DNA of 64,000 bases from an uncultured Sutterella sp. (GCA_900542195.1 UQNA01000006.1:8267-72266), one strand, 5' to 3'; positions 29,798-39,584 are shown, counted from the stretch's first letter. Notes: generated by a model from the letters alone, not told the origin. Numbers and translations are program-made.

Positions 29798-29829
29798 AAA
29801 CCCTGCCGTAAAAAGCGGGGTTTATTTTT
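29798..29829 (+). terminator. Rho-independent terminator of the atp operon
   Basis: AAACCCTGC (29798-29806) pairs with GCGGGGTTT (29815-29823) with one mismatch and is followed by ATTTTTA. It sits just after atpC. Confidence 0.87.
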
Positions 29830-29967
29830 ATCTGTTCAGTCTTATATGCAAGACACGGCCTAATAAAATTCTTGTATCACGAGTAACTTTCGGTTACTTT
29901 CTTCAGCGGGATTTCTTATAATTACGATACTTCATTATATTTATTAGAAACCTTATAGGAGTTCAAA

Positions 29968-30336
29968 GTGATCCTAGTCTCTACTGACGGCACAGAATTA
30001 TCTGACAAAGCAGTTCATACCGCAGCTAAATTGGCTAAGCAGCTGAATACTTCCGTCCTGGGAATTATTGTTGTCAAATCCAAGGGTGCAGAATCTGCAA
30101 TCAAAGCTCTCGATGATGTCAAAGATGTTTGCGAAAGAGCGGGGACACCTTGCGAAGTAGCTGAGATTATCGGAACTTCTGTTCCGGATTCTATTTTGAA
30201 GACAGCTCAAGAAAGAGATGTTCGTTTTATTGTGATGGCCAGCCGTGGCTTAGGAACCCTGGGTTCCCTCTTTATCGGCAGTTCAACTCAGCAGGTTTTG
30301 GCTAAGGCTGATCGTCCTGTTTTGGTTGTCCGCTAA
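29968..30336 (+). CDS. Universal stress protein (UspA family)
   Basis: The 122-residue cytoplasmic protein starts at GTG 29968 with TAGGAGT nine bases upstream. It has the Usp fold and the ATP-binding signature G-x2-G-x9-GS in GLGTLGSLFIGSS followed by the closing PVLVVR strand. Small single-domain Usp proteins usually bind ATP and respond to starvation or redox stress; no specific partner is suggested here. It is slightly shorter than E. coli UspA (144) because the first loop is compact. It has its own terminator. Confidence 0.92.
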   Translation: MILVSTDGTELSDKAVHTAAKLAKQLNTSVLGIIVVKSKGAESAIKALDDVKDVCERAGTPCEVAEIIGTSVPDSILKTAQERDVRFIVMASRGLGTLGSLFIGSSTQQVLAKADRPVLVVR

Positions 30337-30358
30337 CCAGCAGCAAATCCAGACATAC

Positions 30359-30388
30359 AAGGACTCCTAAGGAGTCCTTCAGTTTTTT
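30359..30388 (+). terminator. Rho-independent terminator after the Usp gene
   Basis: AAGGACTCC (30359-30367) pairs perfectly with GGAGTCCTT (30371-30379) with a three-base loop, then CAG and a T6 tract. Confidence 0.9.
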
Positions 30389-30437
30389 GAGCTAACCTCA
30401 TACTCTTCCTATTAATTCCGGTTGGAGCCTGTTTCGA

Positions 30438-31505
30438 ATGAGACCAACAAACGATACTTTTTTAAGAGCCTTATTAAAAGAAAAGACTGAATACACTCCT
30501 ATTTGGCTGATGAGACAGGCTGGCCGCTATCTTCCTGAATATCGCGCAACAAGAGCAGAGGCAGGCAGCTTTATGGATTTGGCAATGAATCCACATTATG
30601 CTTGTGAGGTTACATTGCAGCCGGTTGAAAGATATCCGCTCGACGCTGCTATTCTGTTTTCTGACATTCTTACAATTCCGGATGCCATGGGCTTAGGTTT
30701 AAGTTTTCAAGCCGGAGAGGGCCCGAAGTTTGAAAAAGCCGTAAGAGACGAAGAAACAGTCAATTCCCTATTTGTTCCGGATCCAAGCGGCAAACTCAAA
30801 TATGTTACGGACGCAGTCGTTGAAATCAAGAAAGCATTAAATAACCGCATTCCTCTCATCGGCTTCTCTGGCAGCCCGTTCACTTTGGCATGTTACATGG
30901 TTGAAGGCGGAAGCTCTTCTTCTTTCCAGAACGTTAAGAAGATGATGTATCAGCGACCAGATCTTTTCCATAAGATTTTGGAAACCAACGCTCAGGCGGT
31001 TGCGGCCTACTTAAACGCTCAAATAGAGGCCGGAGTTAATGCAGTTATGGTATTTGATACCTGGGGCGGTTCTTTGGCTCATAGACAATATCAAGAGTTC
31101 TCCTTGGCTTATATGAAGAAGGTCGTTGACAGCCTGATCAAAGAGCGAGACGGAGAAAGAATTCCTTCTATTGTATTTACTAAGGGTTCTGCACCTTGGG
31201 TAACCGACATCGCTTCCATCGGAGCTAATGCTATGGGCCTTGATTGGACTGTCAGCTTAGGCGAAGTCCGAAAACTAGTTCAGGATAAAGTTGCCCTCCA
31301 AGGAAATCTTGATCCTTCCGTCCTCTTTGCTGACGAAAAAGTTATCAGAGAGCAGGCTCGCGCCGTGATTGATGATTTCGGCATGGTTGGTAACGGAGGC
31401 CACGTATTCAACTTAGGACACGGCATTGATAAGACAACTCCGCCGGAAAATGTTCAGTATCTTGTTGATGAAGTTCACAACTACAGTAAGAAATATCATC
31501 TCTAA
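30438..31505 (+). CDS. hemE: Uroporphyrinogen decarboxylase HemE
   Basis: HemE removes four carboxyl groups from uroporphyrinogen III to give coproporphyrinogen III in heme synthesis. The 355-residue protein has both family signatures: [16 protein letters not shown] near residue 21 and [17 protein letters not shown] near residue 140. It stands as a single gene between two terminators. Heme demand is high here because three tetraheme cytochromes are encoded in the window. Confidence 0.97.
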   Translation: MRPTNDTFLRALLKEKTEYTPIWLMRQAGRYLPEYRATRAEAGSFMDLAMNPHYACEVTLQPVERYPLDAAILFSDILTIPDAMGLGLSFQAGEGPKFEKAVRDEETVNSLFVPDPSGKLKYVTDAVVEIKKALNNRIPLIGFSGSPFTLACYMVEGGSSSSFQNVKKMMYQRPDLFHKILETNAQAVAAYLNAQIEAGVNAVMVFDTWGGSLAHRQYQEFSLAYMKKVVDSLIKERDGERIPSIVFTKGSAPWVTDIASIGANAMGLDWTVSLGEVRKLVQDKVALQGNLDPSVLFADEKVIREQARAVIDDFGMVGNGGHVFNLGHGIDKTTPPENVQYLVDEVHNYSKKYHL

Positions 31506-31524
31506 AAAATAACTCCTTGAAGAT

Positions 31525-31570
31525 AAGCCGTTGATAGAGGTAGTGTAGGCTACCTCTTCAACGGCTTTTT
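31525..31570 (+). terminator. Long terminator hairpin between hemE and the convergent cytochrome gene
   Basis: AAGCCGTTGA (31525-31534) and AGAGGTAG (31536-31543) pair with CTACCTCT (31550-31557) and TCAACGGCTT (31558-31567), one bulged base in all, followed by TTT. The long stem may serve both converging genes. Confidence 0.9.
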
Positions 31571-31621
31571 CGAAAGTCCAATTCTTTTAACGAGACAAGA
31601 GAAGTCTTGCTTGAGGTCGAA

Positions 31622-31963
31622 CTATCTCACCTTATAGTCAAATTTATGGCATTGAGCGCAGTAGTTTTCGGGAGCTTCATGTTGAACATGACAAAGAACA
31701 CAGTCGCCATTATGAGGAGCATCATGAGGATTTGGTTCCAGTCCTTTGGTTTTACTAATTAATCCACTTTTGTCGTGGCACTTTAGACAATCCGATGTTT
31801 CAGGAAATTTTGGATCCTTCATATCCGATCCATGGCAAGTTTGGCAACTAACTCCTTTTTTGACATGGCGGTCAGCTCCGAATTCAGCAGCATTAACTGA
31901 AAGGGAAAAGGCTAAAAAGCACAGAGCTGTTAGTTCAAGAAATCTATTCTTTGAAAGCGGCAT
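31622..31963 (-). CDS. Periplasmic tetraheme cytochrome c (module 2)
   Basis: A Sec signal peptide (MPLSKNRFLELTALCFLAFSLSVNA, quoted in part as MPLSKNRFLE...LSVNA) is followed by four heme motifs: CQTCH, CLKCH, CVLCH and CAQCH. I take ATG 31963 as the start (113 residues) because it opens the signal peptide; an upstream in-frame ATG at 31999 would add a polar 12-residue extension that disturbs it. It lies downstream of, and on the same strand as, the flavoprotein gene at 32008, the reverse gene order of module 3. Its spacing of motifs matches the other two cytochromes in the window. Confidence 0.94.
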   Translation of the reverse strand: MPLSKNRFLELTALCFLAFSLSVNAAEFGADRHVKKGVSCQTCHGSDMKDPKFPETSDCLKCHDKSGLISKTKGLEPNPHDAPHNGDCVLCHVQHEAPENYCAQCHKFDYKVR

Positions 31964-32007
31964 AGTATGCTGTCCCGGTGTTTCCACCGGAACTTCCATA
32001 AATTAAG

Positions 32008-33525
32008 TTATGAAGCGGCATTACGGCCCGCAATTCGACCATTCACGATACAGTCGGTAACAGCGTTTGAACCCAGACGGACAGCTCCATGTACGCCGCC
32101 AGTTGATTCTCCTGCTGCATAAAGTCCGGGAATGACTTTCCCATAATTATCGAGAACCTGAGCTTGCGGATTAGTTAGCAAGCCTCCCATGCAATGGTGG
32201 ACCTTCGGAGAAAGACGGGTGACAAACCATGGACCTTCGTCTTGAGGCTTCAAATCTTCGTTAACTCGTCTTCCCATCGGATCTTTTTTAGTCTTAATCG
32301 AATCATTAACAGCAGCAATAGTTTCCTGCAAATCGACTAAAGGAATGTTGTAAGCCTTAGCCATATCCTCTAATGTCGGGTATTCAAAAAGAACTTTAAT
32401 TTTCTTCTGCCTTTCGCTCCAACCAGGACGAATGACATTAAACAATTCCATCGTCTTCTTATCACCCACGGATAGGCAGTCGTGCCCTTCGTTCAAGTGA
32501 GAAAGGATGGCGTCGCAACGAATCTTGCGATCGGCTAGTTCATTGACGAAGCGTTTGCCCGTTGCTGCGTCAATCCAAAAACCGTAAGCTTGAGTATGAC
32601 CCGCCCAAGCCCAGCCAATACCGAATCCGGGCTCGTCAGGACTTGTGTAAGGCAGACATTGAATCCAGTCTTGTTGAATTAATTGAGCGCCTAGGTTGGC
32701 GGCCTCTCTCCACAATTCTGCAGTGGCTCCCGGCTGGTTAGTTGTTTGAAATGCTTCTCCAAGTTTCGGATCAAACATACTTCGATAAGCTACATCAGCA
32801 CTGAAACCGCCGTTAGCTAAGATGACGGCTTTCCTTGCTTTGATGTTCTTTGGTTTACCTGAGTTTTCTTTACCAAAGCGGTAATTCTGACGTACGGCTA
32901 CACCAAGGACTCTGCCTTCAGGATCCACAAAAATCTTGTCAACGATTGTACGAATACGAGGTTTTACTCCTAACTTCTCCAATGCAGCCAACTGTTTGGT
33001 GACGATTTCAGAGCCGCGACCATTGATTGTGTACATGCTCCGAGGCACGCTGTGGCCGCCTTCATGTTTAAGAATCGTGTCGCTAAACTTAACTCCAAGT
33101 TCATCGACGAGCATACGATAGGCAGGATAGGCCTCTTCGCACATAGCTTTGACTTTGTCCGGATGATTTAATCCTAAACCGGCCTTGATGGTGTCTTTCA
33201 TCATGAGCTCAGGAGAGTCTTTGATTCCTTTTGATTTTTGGATCTCAGTTCCTGGAACAGCCATGATCCCGCCGTTGATAATGGAGTTTCCTCCTGCAGT
33301 TGGCATTTTTTCAAGAATGACGACATCTGCATTTCTTTTCTTGGCCTCGTATGCTGCGGCTAAGCCCGCAAATCCGGAACCAACCACGATAATGTCAGTT
33401 TCTTCATCCCAATTTGGAGATTGTGTTTCTTTAGCCTGTGCCTGCACGGTCGTTCCAAAAAAAGCGGAAAGAGCACCGAGTGTTCCGACTTTAGCAAGAG
33501 TTCTGCGGTTCATTGAGATTGTCAT
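32008..33525 (-). CDS. Exported FAD-dependent fumarate reductase-like flavoprotein (module 2)
   Basis: The 505-residue protein has a Tat-like signal (MNRRTLAKVGTLGALSAFFG, ending near VQAQA) and the FAD fold DIIVVGSGFAGLAAAYEA. The block GKRFVNELADRKIRCDAIL puts Arg333 at the fumarate reductase proton-donor position, and VHHCMGG stands for HHTMGG. It is clearly a paralogue of the module 1 flavoprotein. AAGGAG lies just before the ATG at 33525. A tetraheme cytochrome gene follows and a LysR gene diverges from it, so a LysR-controlled respiratory reductase is likely. The substrate is not known; fumarate, methacrylate, urocanate and arylacrylates are all reduced by relatives. Confidence 0.9.
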   Translation of the reverse strand: MTISMNRRTLAKVGTLGALSAFFGTTVQAQAKETQSPNWDEETDIIVVGSGFAGLAAAYEAKKRNADVVILEKMPTAGGNSIINGGIMAVPGTEIQKSKGIKDSPELMMKDTIKAGLGLNHPDKVKAMCEEAYPAYRMLVDELGVKFSDTILKHEGGHSVPRSMYTINGRGSEIVTKQLAALEKLGVKPRIRTIVDKIFVDPEGRVLGVAVRQNYRFGKENSGKPKNIKARKAVILANGGFSADVAYRSMFDPKLGEAFQTTNQPGATAELWREAANLGAQLIQQDWIQCLPYTSPDEPGFGIGWAWAGHTQAYGFWIDAATGKRFVNELADRKIRCDAILSHLNEGHDCLSVGDKKTMELFNVIRPGWSERQKKIKVLFEYPTLEDMAKAYNIPLVDLQETIAAVNDSIKTKKDPMGRRVNEDLKPQDEGPWFVTRLSPKVHHCMGGLLTNPQAQVLDNYGKVIPGLYAAGESTGGVHGAVRLGSNAVTDCIVNGRIAGRNAAS

Positions 33526-33631
33526 AGCTTTTCTCCTTGGTTAAGCTTTACTACGAGAAAAATTCTATGAACTCGTCCGAGGGCTAGCCATATAATTTCT
33601 ATATTTAAATTGTCTTTTCAACAATTTATTT

Positions 33632-34624
33632 ATGATTGCTACAAAAAACATAGCCGCGTGGGAAGTATTGGACTCATTGAGTTCTGGTCAAGGCTTAAAG
33701 CAAGCCTCAATTGAGACCGATTTGGACTTAGCTCGATGTACGAGACTTGTTCAGCAATTAGAAGAAAAAACTGGTCTTGTCTTAATAAACCACAAAGAAA
33801 GACCTGCAAAATTATCAAAAGCCGGCACAGTTATTCTGCCCGCAGTAAAGGAGCTCCTCTCCTCCTATAAAAAGCTGGAAGAAGCTGTAGAGGCGGCTAG
33901 AAATGAGAAGATAGACCTCAAGGTTAGTATTCCTATTAACTCACCGCGCAACACAATTTATCCTTTGATTAAAGCGTGTGCGAAAGAATACCCGGAAATA
34001 AACCTAGAAATTATGGCGGATTGTGATCATGAGGACGTTTTGAGAAAAAAAGTTAAAGCCGCCTACTTACCTTATCGTCCTCCTTCCGAAGGCCTCATTA
34101 TTTTTACAGTGAATCCATCTTTTATCAATGTGCCATTGGCGTCTTTGGAATATGTGAGAAAGAATGGGATGCCTACTCATCCGAGAGATCTGCTCGAACA
34201 CGACGTCATTATTCGCTCCGGAAGGCACTATCCTTTGACGAAGATTCTTCAAAAAGGCTCATTAGAGCATCCTCTTGTTTTTAGAAAAATTGCCTTCGCT
34301 GGAGATGTTCTTTCAGCGAAGGAAGCTCTTTTGGCCGGCGATGGCATATCAATTGATTTGTCTTTTTCTTCATGTCAAGAAGAGGTTAGTCAAGGTTTAT
34401 TAGTACCGGTTTTAGGAGGGTGGCATAAAGAACCTTGGGATCTAACAATTGCTGTCGATCGAGATCTTATTCACAACTCTAGAGTGGTTGAATTTTTCCG
34501 AGTTTTTGCCGAAGCGGAAGGCAAAGCCTCCCAAGTAAGAGCACGTACAATCGCTGAGATTTTAAAGAAGCATGAAAGAGAATGCCTTGGAATCAATTCG
34601 GAGTCAGTGGAGTTTACGGGCTAA
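33632..34624 (+). CDS. LysR-family transcriptional regulator (module 2)
   Basis: The 330-residue protein has an N-terminal winged helix (about residues 8-66, with LKQASIETDLDLARCTRLVQQLEEKTG) and a C-terminal substrate-binding domain with two lobes. The HTH is divergent from the textbook LysR sequence but keeps the pattern. It is divergent from the flavoprotein gene, 106 bases away, the usual arrangement when a LysR protein controls its neighbour; an AT-rich ATTTAAAT sequence in the gap is a candidate box. The inducer may be the electron acceptor of the reductase. Confidence 0.87.
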   Translation: MIATKNIAAWEVLDSLSSGQGLKQASIETDLDLARCTRLVQQLEEKTGLVLINHKERPAKLSKAGTVILPAVKELLSSYKKLEEAVEAARNEKIDLKVSIPINSPRNTIYPLIKACAKEYPEINLEIMADCDHEDVLRKKVKAAYLPYRPPSEGLIIFTVNPSFINVPLASLEYVRKNGMPTHPRDLLEHDVIIRSGRHYPLTKILQKGSLEHPLVFRKIAFAGDVLSAKEALLAGDGISIDLSFSSCQEEVSQGLLVPVLGGWHKEPWDLTIAVDRDLIHNSRVVEFFRVFAEAEGKASQVRARTIAEILKKHERECLGINSESVEFTG

Positions 34625-34644
34625 CAACATTTATCCCAATAAAA

Positions 34645-34676
34645 ACTGTTGCTAAGCGCTAAGGCTTGGCAACAGT
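34645..34676. terminator. Terminator between LysR and Dcu-type carrier genes
   Basis: ACTGTTGCTAAGC (34645-34657) pairs with GCTTGGCAACAGT (34664-34676) with one mismatch. It lies between convergent genes and may work in both directions, though T tracts are modest. Confidence 0.75.
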
Positions 34677-34697
34677 CAGTTTATTGTTTAAGAGAGA

Positions 34698-36002
34698 CTA
34701 GAGAACGATTTTTGCGAATAAGAAGCCGACAGGAACAGCGGCCACGAGACCTAAAATTCCGGGAATAAAGAACGGATGGTTAATCACAAACGAACCATTC
34801 CACTTTCTGTCCATATAAGAACCGGTATCGTCACAAGCGATCGCAAAGGCTGTGGTCGGATACACCGTTGTAATGAACAGGGCAGAGCAGGCAACGAAGC
34901 TGGCAAGAATGGTTGCGGCATCGACACCCAAGCTGGCCGCAACGGGAACTAGAAGGGCAGATGTTGCGCCCTGGCTGAATAACAAAGCAGAAACACAGAA
35001 GAATGCTACGGCCAGCAAAGCTGGATACTGTTCCAAGAGATGGGTGGCAGAGGTCTTAATTTCCGGAATGTGTGCACCGATAATGGTCGAGGACATCCAG
35101 ACGATACCGAGAACCACAATCAAGCTTTCCATACCGCCGCCGAATACCGGTGTGTCTTTGATGCCGCTTAGCGGGAATCTGCAGACCCAGTAAGTGACAA
35201 GACCGCTCATCAGCATGGCGATGATGATAATGTCACGGCTACCGAGAGTATGGCCGATTTGTGTTTTGAAAAGAAGCATGCCGACGATAAATAAAACGGC
35301 AAGTAAGAAGATTCCGACGGACAACTTCGCTTTGGCTGTGGTTGGTTGTTCATCTTTCTGTTTGGACTTCAGAACCACTAAGCCTTCCTTCAGACGCTGC
35401 TGGAAGATCGGATCTTTTTCGAGATCAACGCCTTGATAGCTGGAGATAATGACAGCAACGATAGAGCCGGCGATAGCAGCTGGAACGATAACGGCAAGAG
35501 CTTGACCGAAAGAAACACCCATTTTTTCAACCACAACGTACATAGCTGCGGTAGCTGCAGAAATAGGAGAAGCAGTAATGGCAATTTGGCTGGCGATAAC
35601 AGCGCTGGTCAACGGTTGAGAAGGACGGACACCGTTTTCCTTTGCTACCTCTTGAATAACGTTTAAAACGCTCATGGCGGTAAAGCCGGTGCCTCCAAGA
35701 ACTGTCAAGAGAAAGGTAATAGCCGGAGCGAGGAAGTTGATGTATTTCGGATTCCCGCGCAGAAGCCGTGCGGAAATTTTAACCATGTAATCCATTCCGC
35801 CTGCGAGCTGCATACAGCTGATGGCAAAAATCACGGTAAGAATAATAAGAATGACATCAACCGGAATTTCCCCCGGTTTTAAACCCAGGCCGAAAACCGC
35901 TATTGCCATCCCTAAGCCGCCGGCCATGCCGACACCTACTCCTCCGAGTTTTGCAGCATATATAATGCAGCCGAATAATATAGCGATTTCAAGATATATC
36001 AT
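34698..36002 (-). CDS. Anaerobic C4-dicarboxylate carrier, DcuA/DcuB family
   Basis: The 434-residue membrane protein has 10-12 predicted spans and the Dcu family blocks AKLGGVGVGMAGGLGMAI at the N-terminus and LLTVLGGTGFTAMSVLNVIQE near residue 105, as well as QIAITASPISAATAAM. Dcu carriers exchange fumarate, malate or aspartate for succinate in anaerobic cells. ATG 36002 is chosen because GGAGG lies six bases upstream; a TTG at 36014 in frame would cover that site. It is next to reductase module 2 but convergent with its LysR gene, so joint control is possible but not shown. Confidence 0.92.
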   Translation of the reverse strand: MIYLEIAILFGCIIYAAKLGGVGVGMAGGLGMAIAVFGLGLKPGEIPVDVILIILTVIFAISCMQLAGGMDYMVKISARLLRGNPKYINFLAPAITFLLTVLGGTGFTAMSVLNVIQEVAKENGVRPSQPLTSAVIASQIAITASPISAATAAMYVVVEKMGVSFGQALAVIVPAAIAGSIVAVIISSYQGVDLEKDPIFQQRLKEGLVVLKSKQKDEQPTTAKAKLSVGIFLLAVLFIVGMLLFKTQIGHTLGSRDIIIIAMLMSGLVTYWVCRFPLSGIKDTPVFGGGMESLIVVLGIVWMSSTIIGAHIPEIKTSATHLLEQYPALLAVAFFCVSALLFSQGATSALLVPVAASLGVDAATILASFVACSALFITTVYPTTAFAIACDDTGSYMDRKWNGSFVINHPFFIPGILGLVAAVPVGFLFAKIVL

Positions 36003-36155
36003 GGTTTCCTCCAATAAGAGGCCTAATAATCACTTATTTTTTCAAAATTTAACAGATAAGTTCTACCTAATATAGGTATTAATACTTACAAAAATTAGAT
36101 AATTCTTTCAAATTTCCAAATAGTAATTGGCATGAATAATAATTTTTAGTTATGA

Positions 36156-36240
36156 GGAGAGAGGTTCCTTCTGAAACCCAAAAAAGCTTTGAAGGACATA
36201 TAAGGTAACTATTGCAGGCCTTATGAGGCTCTCCTTTTTT
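36156..36240 (+). ncRNA. Candidate structured RNA or leader upstream of priA
   Basis: An 85-base stretch folds on paper into a closing stem GGAGAG (36156-36161) with CTCTCC (36229-36234), an inner hairpin around GGTTC...GAAACC (36163-36178) and a second hairpin CATATAAGG...CCTTATG (36197-36225, two-base bulge), then a T6 tract. A promoter-like TTGGCA-17-TTATGA precedes it at 36127-36155. It ends 44 bases before priA. It could be a small RNA with its own terminator or a leader attenuator for priA. It matches no family I can name. Confidence 0.45.
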
Positions 36241-36284
36241 CCTATAATTCTTGAAATGTCAGATATTTAGTTCTAGCGGAAGCA

Positions 36285-38294
36285 ATGGATCAGAAGATAA
36301 TCAAAGTAATCGTCGATACTCCTTTATGGGAGCCTCTCGATTATTTGAATGTGCCTGCTGAGAATCTAAAAGTCGGCGAGAGATGTCTTGTTCCCGTTGG
36401 AAGACGAACTTGTGTAGGTATTGTCGTTGGCTTTTCCCATACCAGCAGTTTTCCGCAAGAACGGCTGAAAAACATTATCGGAAGAATTGACGGTCTGTCT
36501 CCTCTTAGCGCTAACTGGCTTCGGTTTACTAAATTTGCCTCTAAATATTATCTTTCTCCGTGGGGAGAAACTGCGGTTCCGTCATTGCCGAAGTTTTTTC
36601 GGAGACCTCCCGGTCAGCGGCACGATTCTTCCTTGAACAGACTTAGAAAAACCAACTTTGTACTTAGCGGGCCGGATCAAGAACTTCCGGTTCTGAATGA
36701 AGAGCAAAAGTATGTTCTGGATAATTTTGTTCAAAACAAGTTTGGGGTAAGCTTGCTTTACGGTATTACCGGGAGCGGCAAGACCGAAGTCTATCTTCGG
36801 CTTATCCAAAAGGTTTTTGATAAAGATCCGGAAGCACAGATTCTGCTGATGGTGCCGGAAATCAATTTAACGCCACAGCTTGTGGAGAGAGTAGCCAAAA
36901 GATTTCCAAACCATGCTGTCGGCAGCTGGAACTCTAAAATGTCTGAAGGAGAAAAGGCGGCCACTTGGCTTGCAGCTCATGAAGGTCGACTGAATATTTT
37001 GGTTGGTACTCGTCTTTCCGTTTTTGCCAGTCTGCCTAAGCTTTCCATGATTCTCATTGATGAGGAGCATGACAGCTCTTATAAGGCACTCGAAGGGGTT
37101 CGTTACTCTTCCCGAGATTTGGCCATTAAACGGGCACAGATCGAGAACATTCCGATTCTCTTAGGTTCTGCTACCCCGTCTTTTGAATCGTTCCAAAGAG
37201 CTCTTAACGGCGATTATCAGCTCTTCAAAATGACTAAGAGAGCCGTTCAGGAAGCTCATCTTCCGGAATTGGAACTTATCGACATCTCCAAGGATAGAGT
37301 AAAAGGTGCGGCTCTATGTGCTCAGGTAAGAGATGAGATTACTAAAACCCTTGAAAAGAAAGAGCAGGTTTTGATTTTCCTTAACCGCAGAGGTTATGCA
37401 CCGGTGGTGACATGCAACAGCTGCGGATGGGTTTCGACTTGTCCTCACTGTTCAACGTTTGCGGTTTATCACAAGACAACCGGAAACTTGACCTGTCACT
37501 ACTGCGGATGGACGACGCCTCTTCCTAGGCACTGCCCTAAATGTGGTTCCGTTGAAATTGTGCCGCTAGGCCGCGGAACGCAGAGAGTCGAAGAAGAGAT
37601 TAAAGAGCTTTGGCCTGACGCAAACGTGATGCGCTTAGACCAAGACAGCACAAGACGCAAAGGGAGCGCTCAGGAAGTACTGGAAAGCGTCCACCAAGGA
37701 AAAGTCGATATACTTCTCGGAACTCAGATTGTGGCCAAAGGACACGATTTTAAGAAGGTTTCTTTGGTTGTCATTCTTAATTCCGATCCGGTGTTATTGT
37801 CGCCGGACTTTAGGGCAAGAGAAAGACTTTTTTCCGTACTGATGCAAGTTTCCGGCAGAGCCGGAAGAGGAGAGATACCTGGAAAGGTTTTATTGCAGAC
37901 GCAGTACACGCAAGATCCTCTTTTCCACCATTTAAGCCGGCAGAACTACAGTGACTTTGCGACGGAGGAACTCAATTCAAGGGAGAAGACGAGACTGCCT
38001 CCGTTTACCGCACAGGCTTTAGTTATTGCGGAAGGAAAAAAGATTAACGAGGTACTCAAGTACCTTGATGAGGTAAAACAAGCAGCGCTTTCTCTCCAAT
38101 ATCCGGGAATTCACATTTATTCTCCGATTCCACAGTCAATTATGAGGATACAGGATATTGAAAGAGGGCAACTTCTGCTTGAGGCTGATAGTAAGAAAGT
38201 AATGCAGGAGTTTTTAGCTGTGTTTGCTCCTATATTGTTCGAAAAAATGAATAGGTTCAACGTTTATATCGACGTTGATCCGCTTAACTGTTGA
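36285..38294 (+). CDS. priA: Primosomal replication restart helicase PriA
   Basis: PriA is the DNA helicase that reloads replisomes at repaired forks. The 669-residue protein has an N-terminal 3' DNA-binding domain (IIKVIVDTPLWEPLDYLNV), Walker A GITGSGKTEVYL, the DEEH box in LIDEEHDSSYK, and a zinc region of paired cysteines (CNSCGWVSTCPHCSTF, CHYCGW, CPKCG). The C-terminus ends in the usual FNVYIDVDPLNC-type sequence. It is a little shorter than E. coli PriA (732). The end overlaps the possible start of the next gene. Confidence 0.96.
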   Translation: MDQKIIKVIVDTPLWEPLDYLNVPAENLKVGERCLVPVGRRTCVGIVVGFSHTSSFPQERLKNIIGRIDGLSPLSANWLRFTKFASKYYLSPWGETAVPSLPKFFRRPPGQRHDSSLNRLRKTNFVLSGPDQELPVLNEEQKYVLDNFVQNKFGVSLLYGITGSGKTEVYLRLIQKVFDKDPEAQILLMVPEINLTPQLVERVAKRFPNHAVGSWNSKMSEGEKAATWLAAHEGRLNILVGTRLSVFASLPKLSMILIDEEHDSSYKALEGVRYSSRDLAIKRAQIENIPILLGSATPSFESFQRALNGDYQLFKMTKRAVQEAHLPELELIDISKDRVKGAALCAQVRDEITKTLEKKEQVLIFLNRRGYAPVVTCNSCGWVSTCPHCSTFAVYHKTTGNLTCHYCGWTTPLPRHCPKCGSVEIVPLGRGTQRVEEEIKELWPDANVMRLDQDSTRRKGSAQEVLESVHQGKVDILLGTQIVAKGHDFKKVSLVVILNSDPVLLSPDFRARERLFSVLMQVSGRAGRGEIPGKVLLQTQYTQDPLFHHLSRQNYSDFATEELNSREKTRLPPFTAQALVIAEGKKINEVLKYLDEVKQAALSLQYPGIHIYSPIPQSIMRIQDIERGQLLLEADSKKVMQEFLAVFAPILFEKMNRFNVYIDVDPLNC

Positions 38295-38301
38295 GAAAAA
38301 A

Positions 38302-39561
38302 TTGAAGCGAGAAGATTTTGAAATTATGGCTCCCGTAGGATCATGGGAGTCCTTGTCTGCTGCCATTCAGGGCGGAGCTGATTCTGTTTATTTCGGAGCC
38401 GGTGCATTAAATATGCGTTCGGCTTCTTCTAATCAGTTCTCTCCTGATGATTTGAAGGAAATTGCCAGAGTCTGCAAAGACGCCGGCGTGAAGTCATATC
38501 TGACGGTTAATACCATCATGTACGATGATGATTTGAAGCTGATGCGTCAATACATCGATACGGCAAAAGAAGCAGATATTTCAGCCATTATTGCCTCTGA
38601 CGTTGCGGTTATGAATTACTGCAATCAGATTGGAATTCCCGTCCACCTTTCTACTCAGCTGAACATTTCTAATTTGGAAGCTTTAAAGTTTTATGCGCAG
38701 TTTGCTGAGGTAGTAGTTTTAGCGAGAGAGCTGAACGTAAAACAAGTTAGACATATTTATGAGGGCATTCAATCTGAAAATATCTGTGGTCCAAACGGAG
38801 AGAAAGTCAGGATTGAGATGTTCTGTCACGGTGCACTCTGCATGGCTGTCAGCGGCAAGTGCTATTTGAGTTTGAATACGGTCGGCAGAAGTGCCAACAG
38901 AGGCGGATGCATGCAGACCTGCCGCAGAGCTTATATCGTCAAAGATAAAGAAAGAGATGTTGAGCTCGAAATCGATAACCAATACATCATGTCCCCGAAG
39001 GATTTGAAGACCATTGGATTCTTGGATCAGATGGTTAAGGCAGGTGTTCGAGTTTTCAAGATTGAAGGGCGTGCCCGCGGTCCCGAATACGTCAGAACAG
39101 TTGTTGAGTGCTACAACGAAGCTTTAGAAAGCATTCTGCAAGGTAAATGGAATGAGGAACTGAGCAAATCTTGGGATGACAGGCTCAAGACGGTTTACAA
39201 CCGCGGCTTCTGGAACGGCTATTATCTTGGTCAGACTCTAGGGGAGTGGAGCAACCGTTACGGTTCTCAAGCGACGGAACGTAAGGTTTACGTTGGTAAG
39301 GGAATCAAACATTTTGCTAAACCTGGTATTGCCGAGTTTTTAGTACAGGCTGAAAACATCAAGAAAGGCGAAAAAATGCTGGTTACGGGTCCAACCACCG
39401 GAGCTGTTTATTTCAATTTGGAAGAACCTTGGGTTGATCAGAAACAAGTGGATGAAGTCATTAAAGGTCAGCATTTCACATGCAAGGTTCCTGAGAAAAT
39501 CAGAGAGAATGACAAACTCTACGTTGTCCGCAGCGTTGAGCTGGATAATGTTTTGAAGTAA
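38302..39561 (+). CDS. U32 peptidase-family protein, probable RNA hydroxylation factor (TrhP/RlhA type)
   Basis: The protein has the family start FEIMAPVGSWESLSAAIQGGADSVYFG and the cysteine cluster FCHGALCMAVSGKC...NRGGCMQTCRR near residues 165-215 that ligates an iron-sulfur cluster in UbiU/UbiV, TrhP and RlhA relatives. TrhP and RlhA help hydroxylate tRNA U34 and 23S C2501 respectively; the 419-residue length and the HGALC-NRGxCxQ pattern fit this group better than the shorter ubiquinone proteins. No ATG precedes the conserved start, so a TTG is used: 38302 (MKREDFEIM) or 38275, both close to the priA stop. The choice is uncertain. Confidence 0.87.
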   Translation: MKREDFEIMAPVGSWESLSAAIQGGADSVYFGAGALNMRSASSNQFSPDDLKEIARVCKDAGVKSYLTVNTIMYDDDLKLMRQYIDTAKEADISAIIASDVAVMNYCNQIGIPVHLSTQLNISNLEALKFYAQFAEVVVLARELNVKQVRHIYEGIQSENICGPNGEKVRIEMFCHGALCMAVSGKCYLSLNTVGRSANRGGCMQTCRRAYIVKDKERDVELEIDNQYIMSPKDLKTIGFLDQMVKAGVRVFKIEGRARGPEYVRTVVECYNEALESILQGKWNEELSKSWDDRLKTVYNRGFWNGYYLGQTLGEWSNRYGSQATERKVYVGKGIKHFAKPGIAEFLVQAENIKKGEKMLVTGPTTGAVYFNLEEPWVDQKQVDEVIKGQHFTCKVPEKIRENDKLYVVRSVELDNVLK

Positions 39562-39584
39562 GACTTACGCTTTTTAGAATTACA

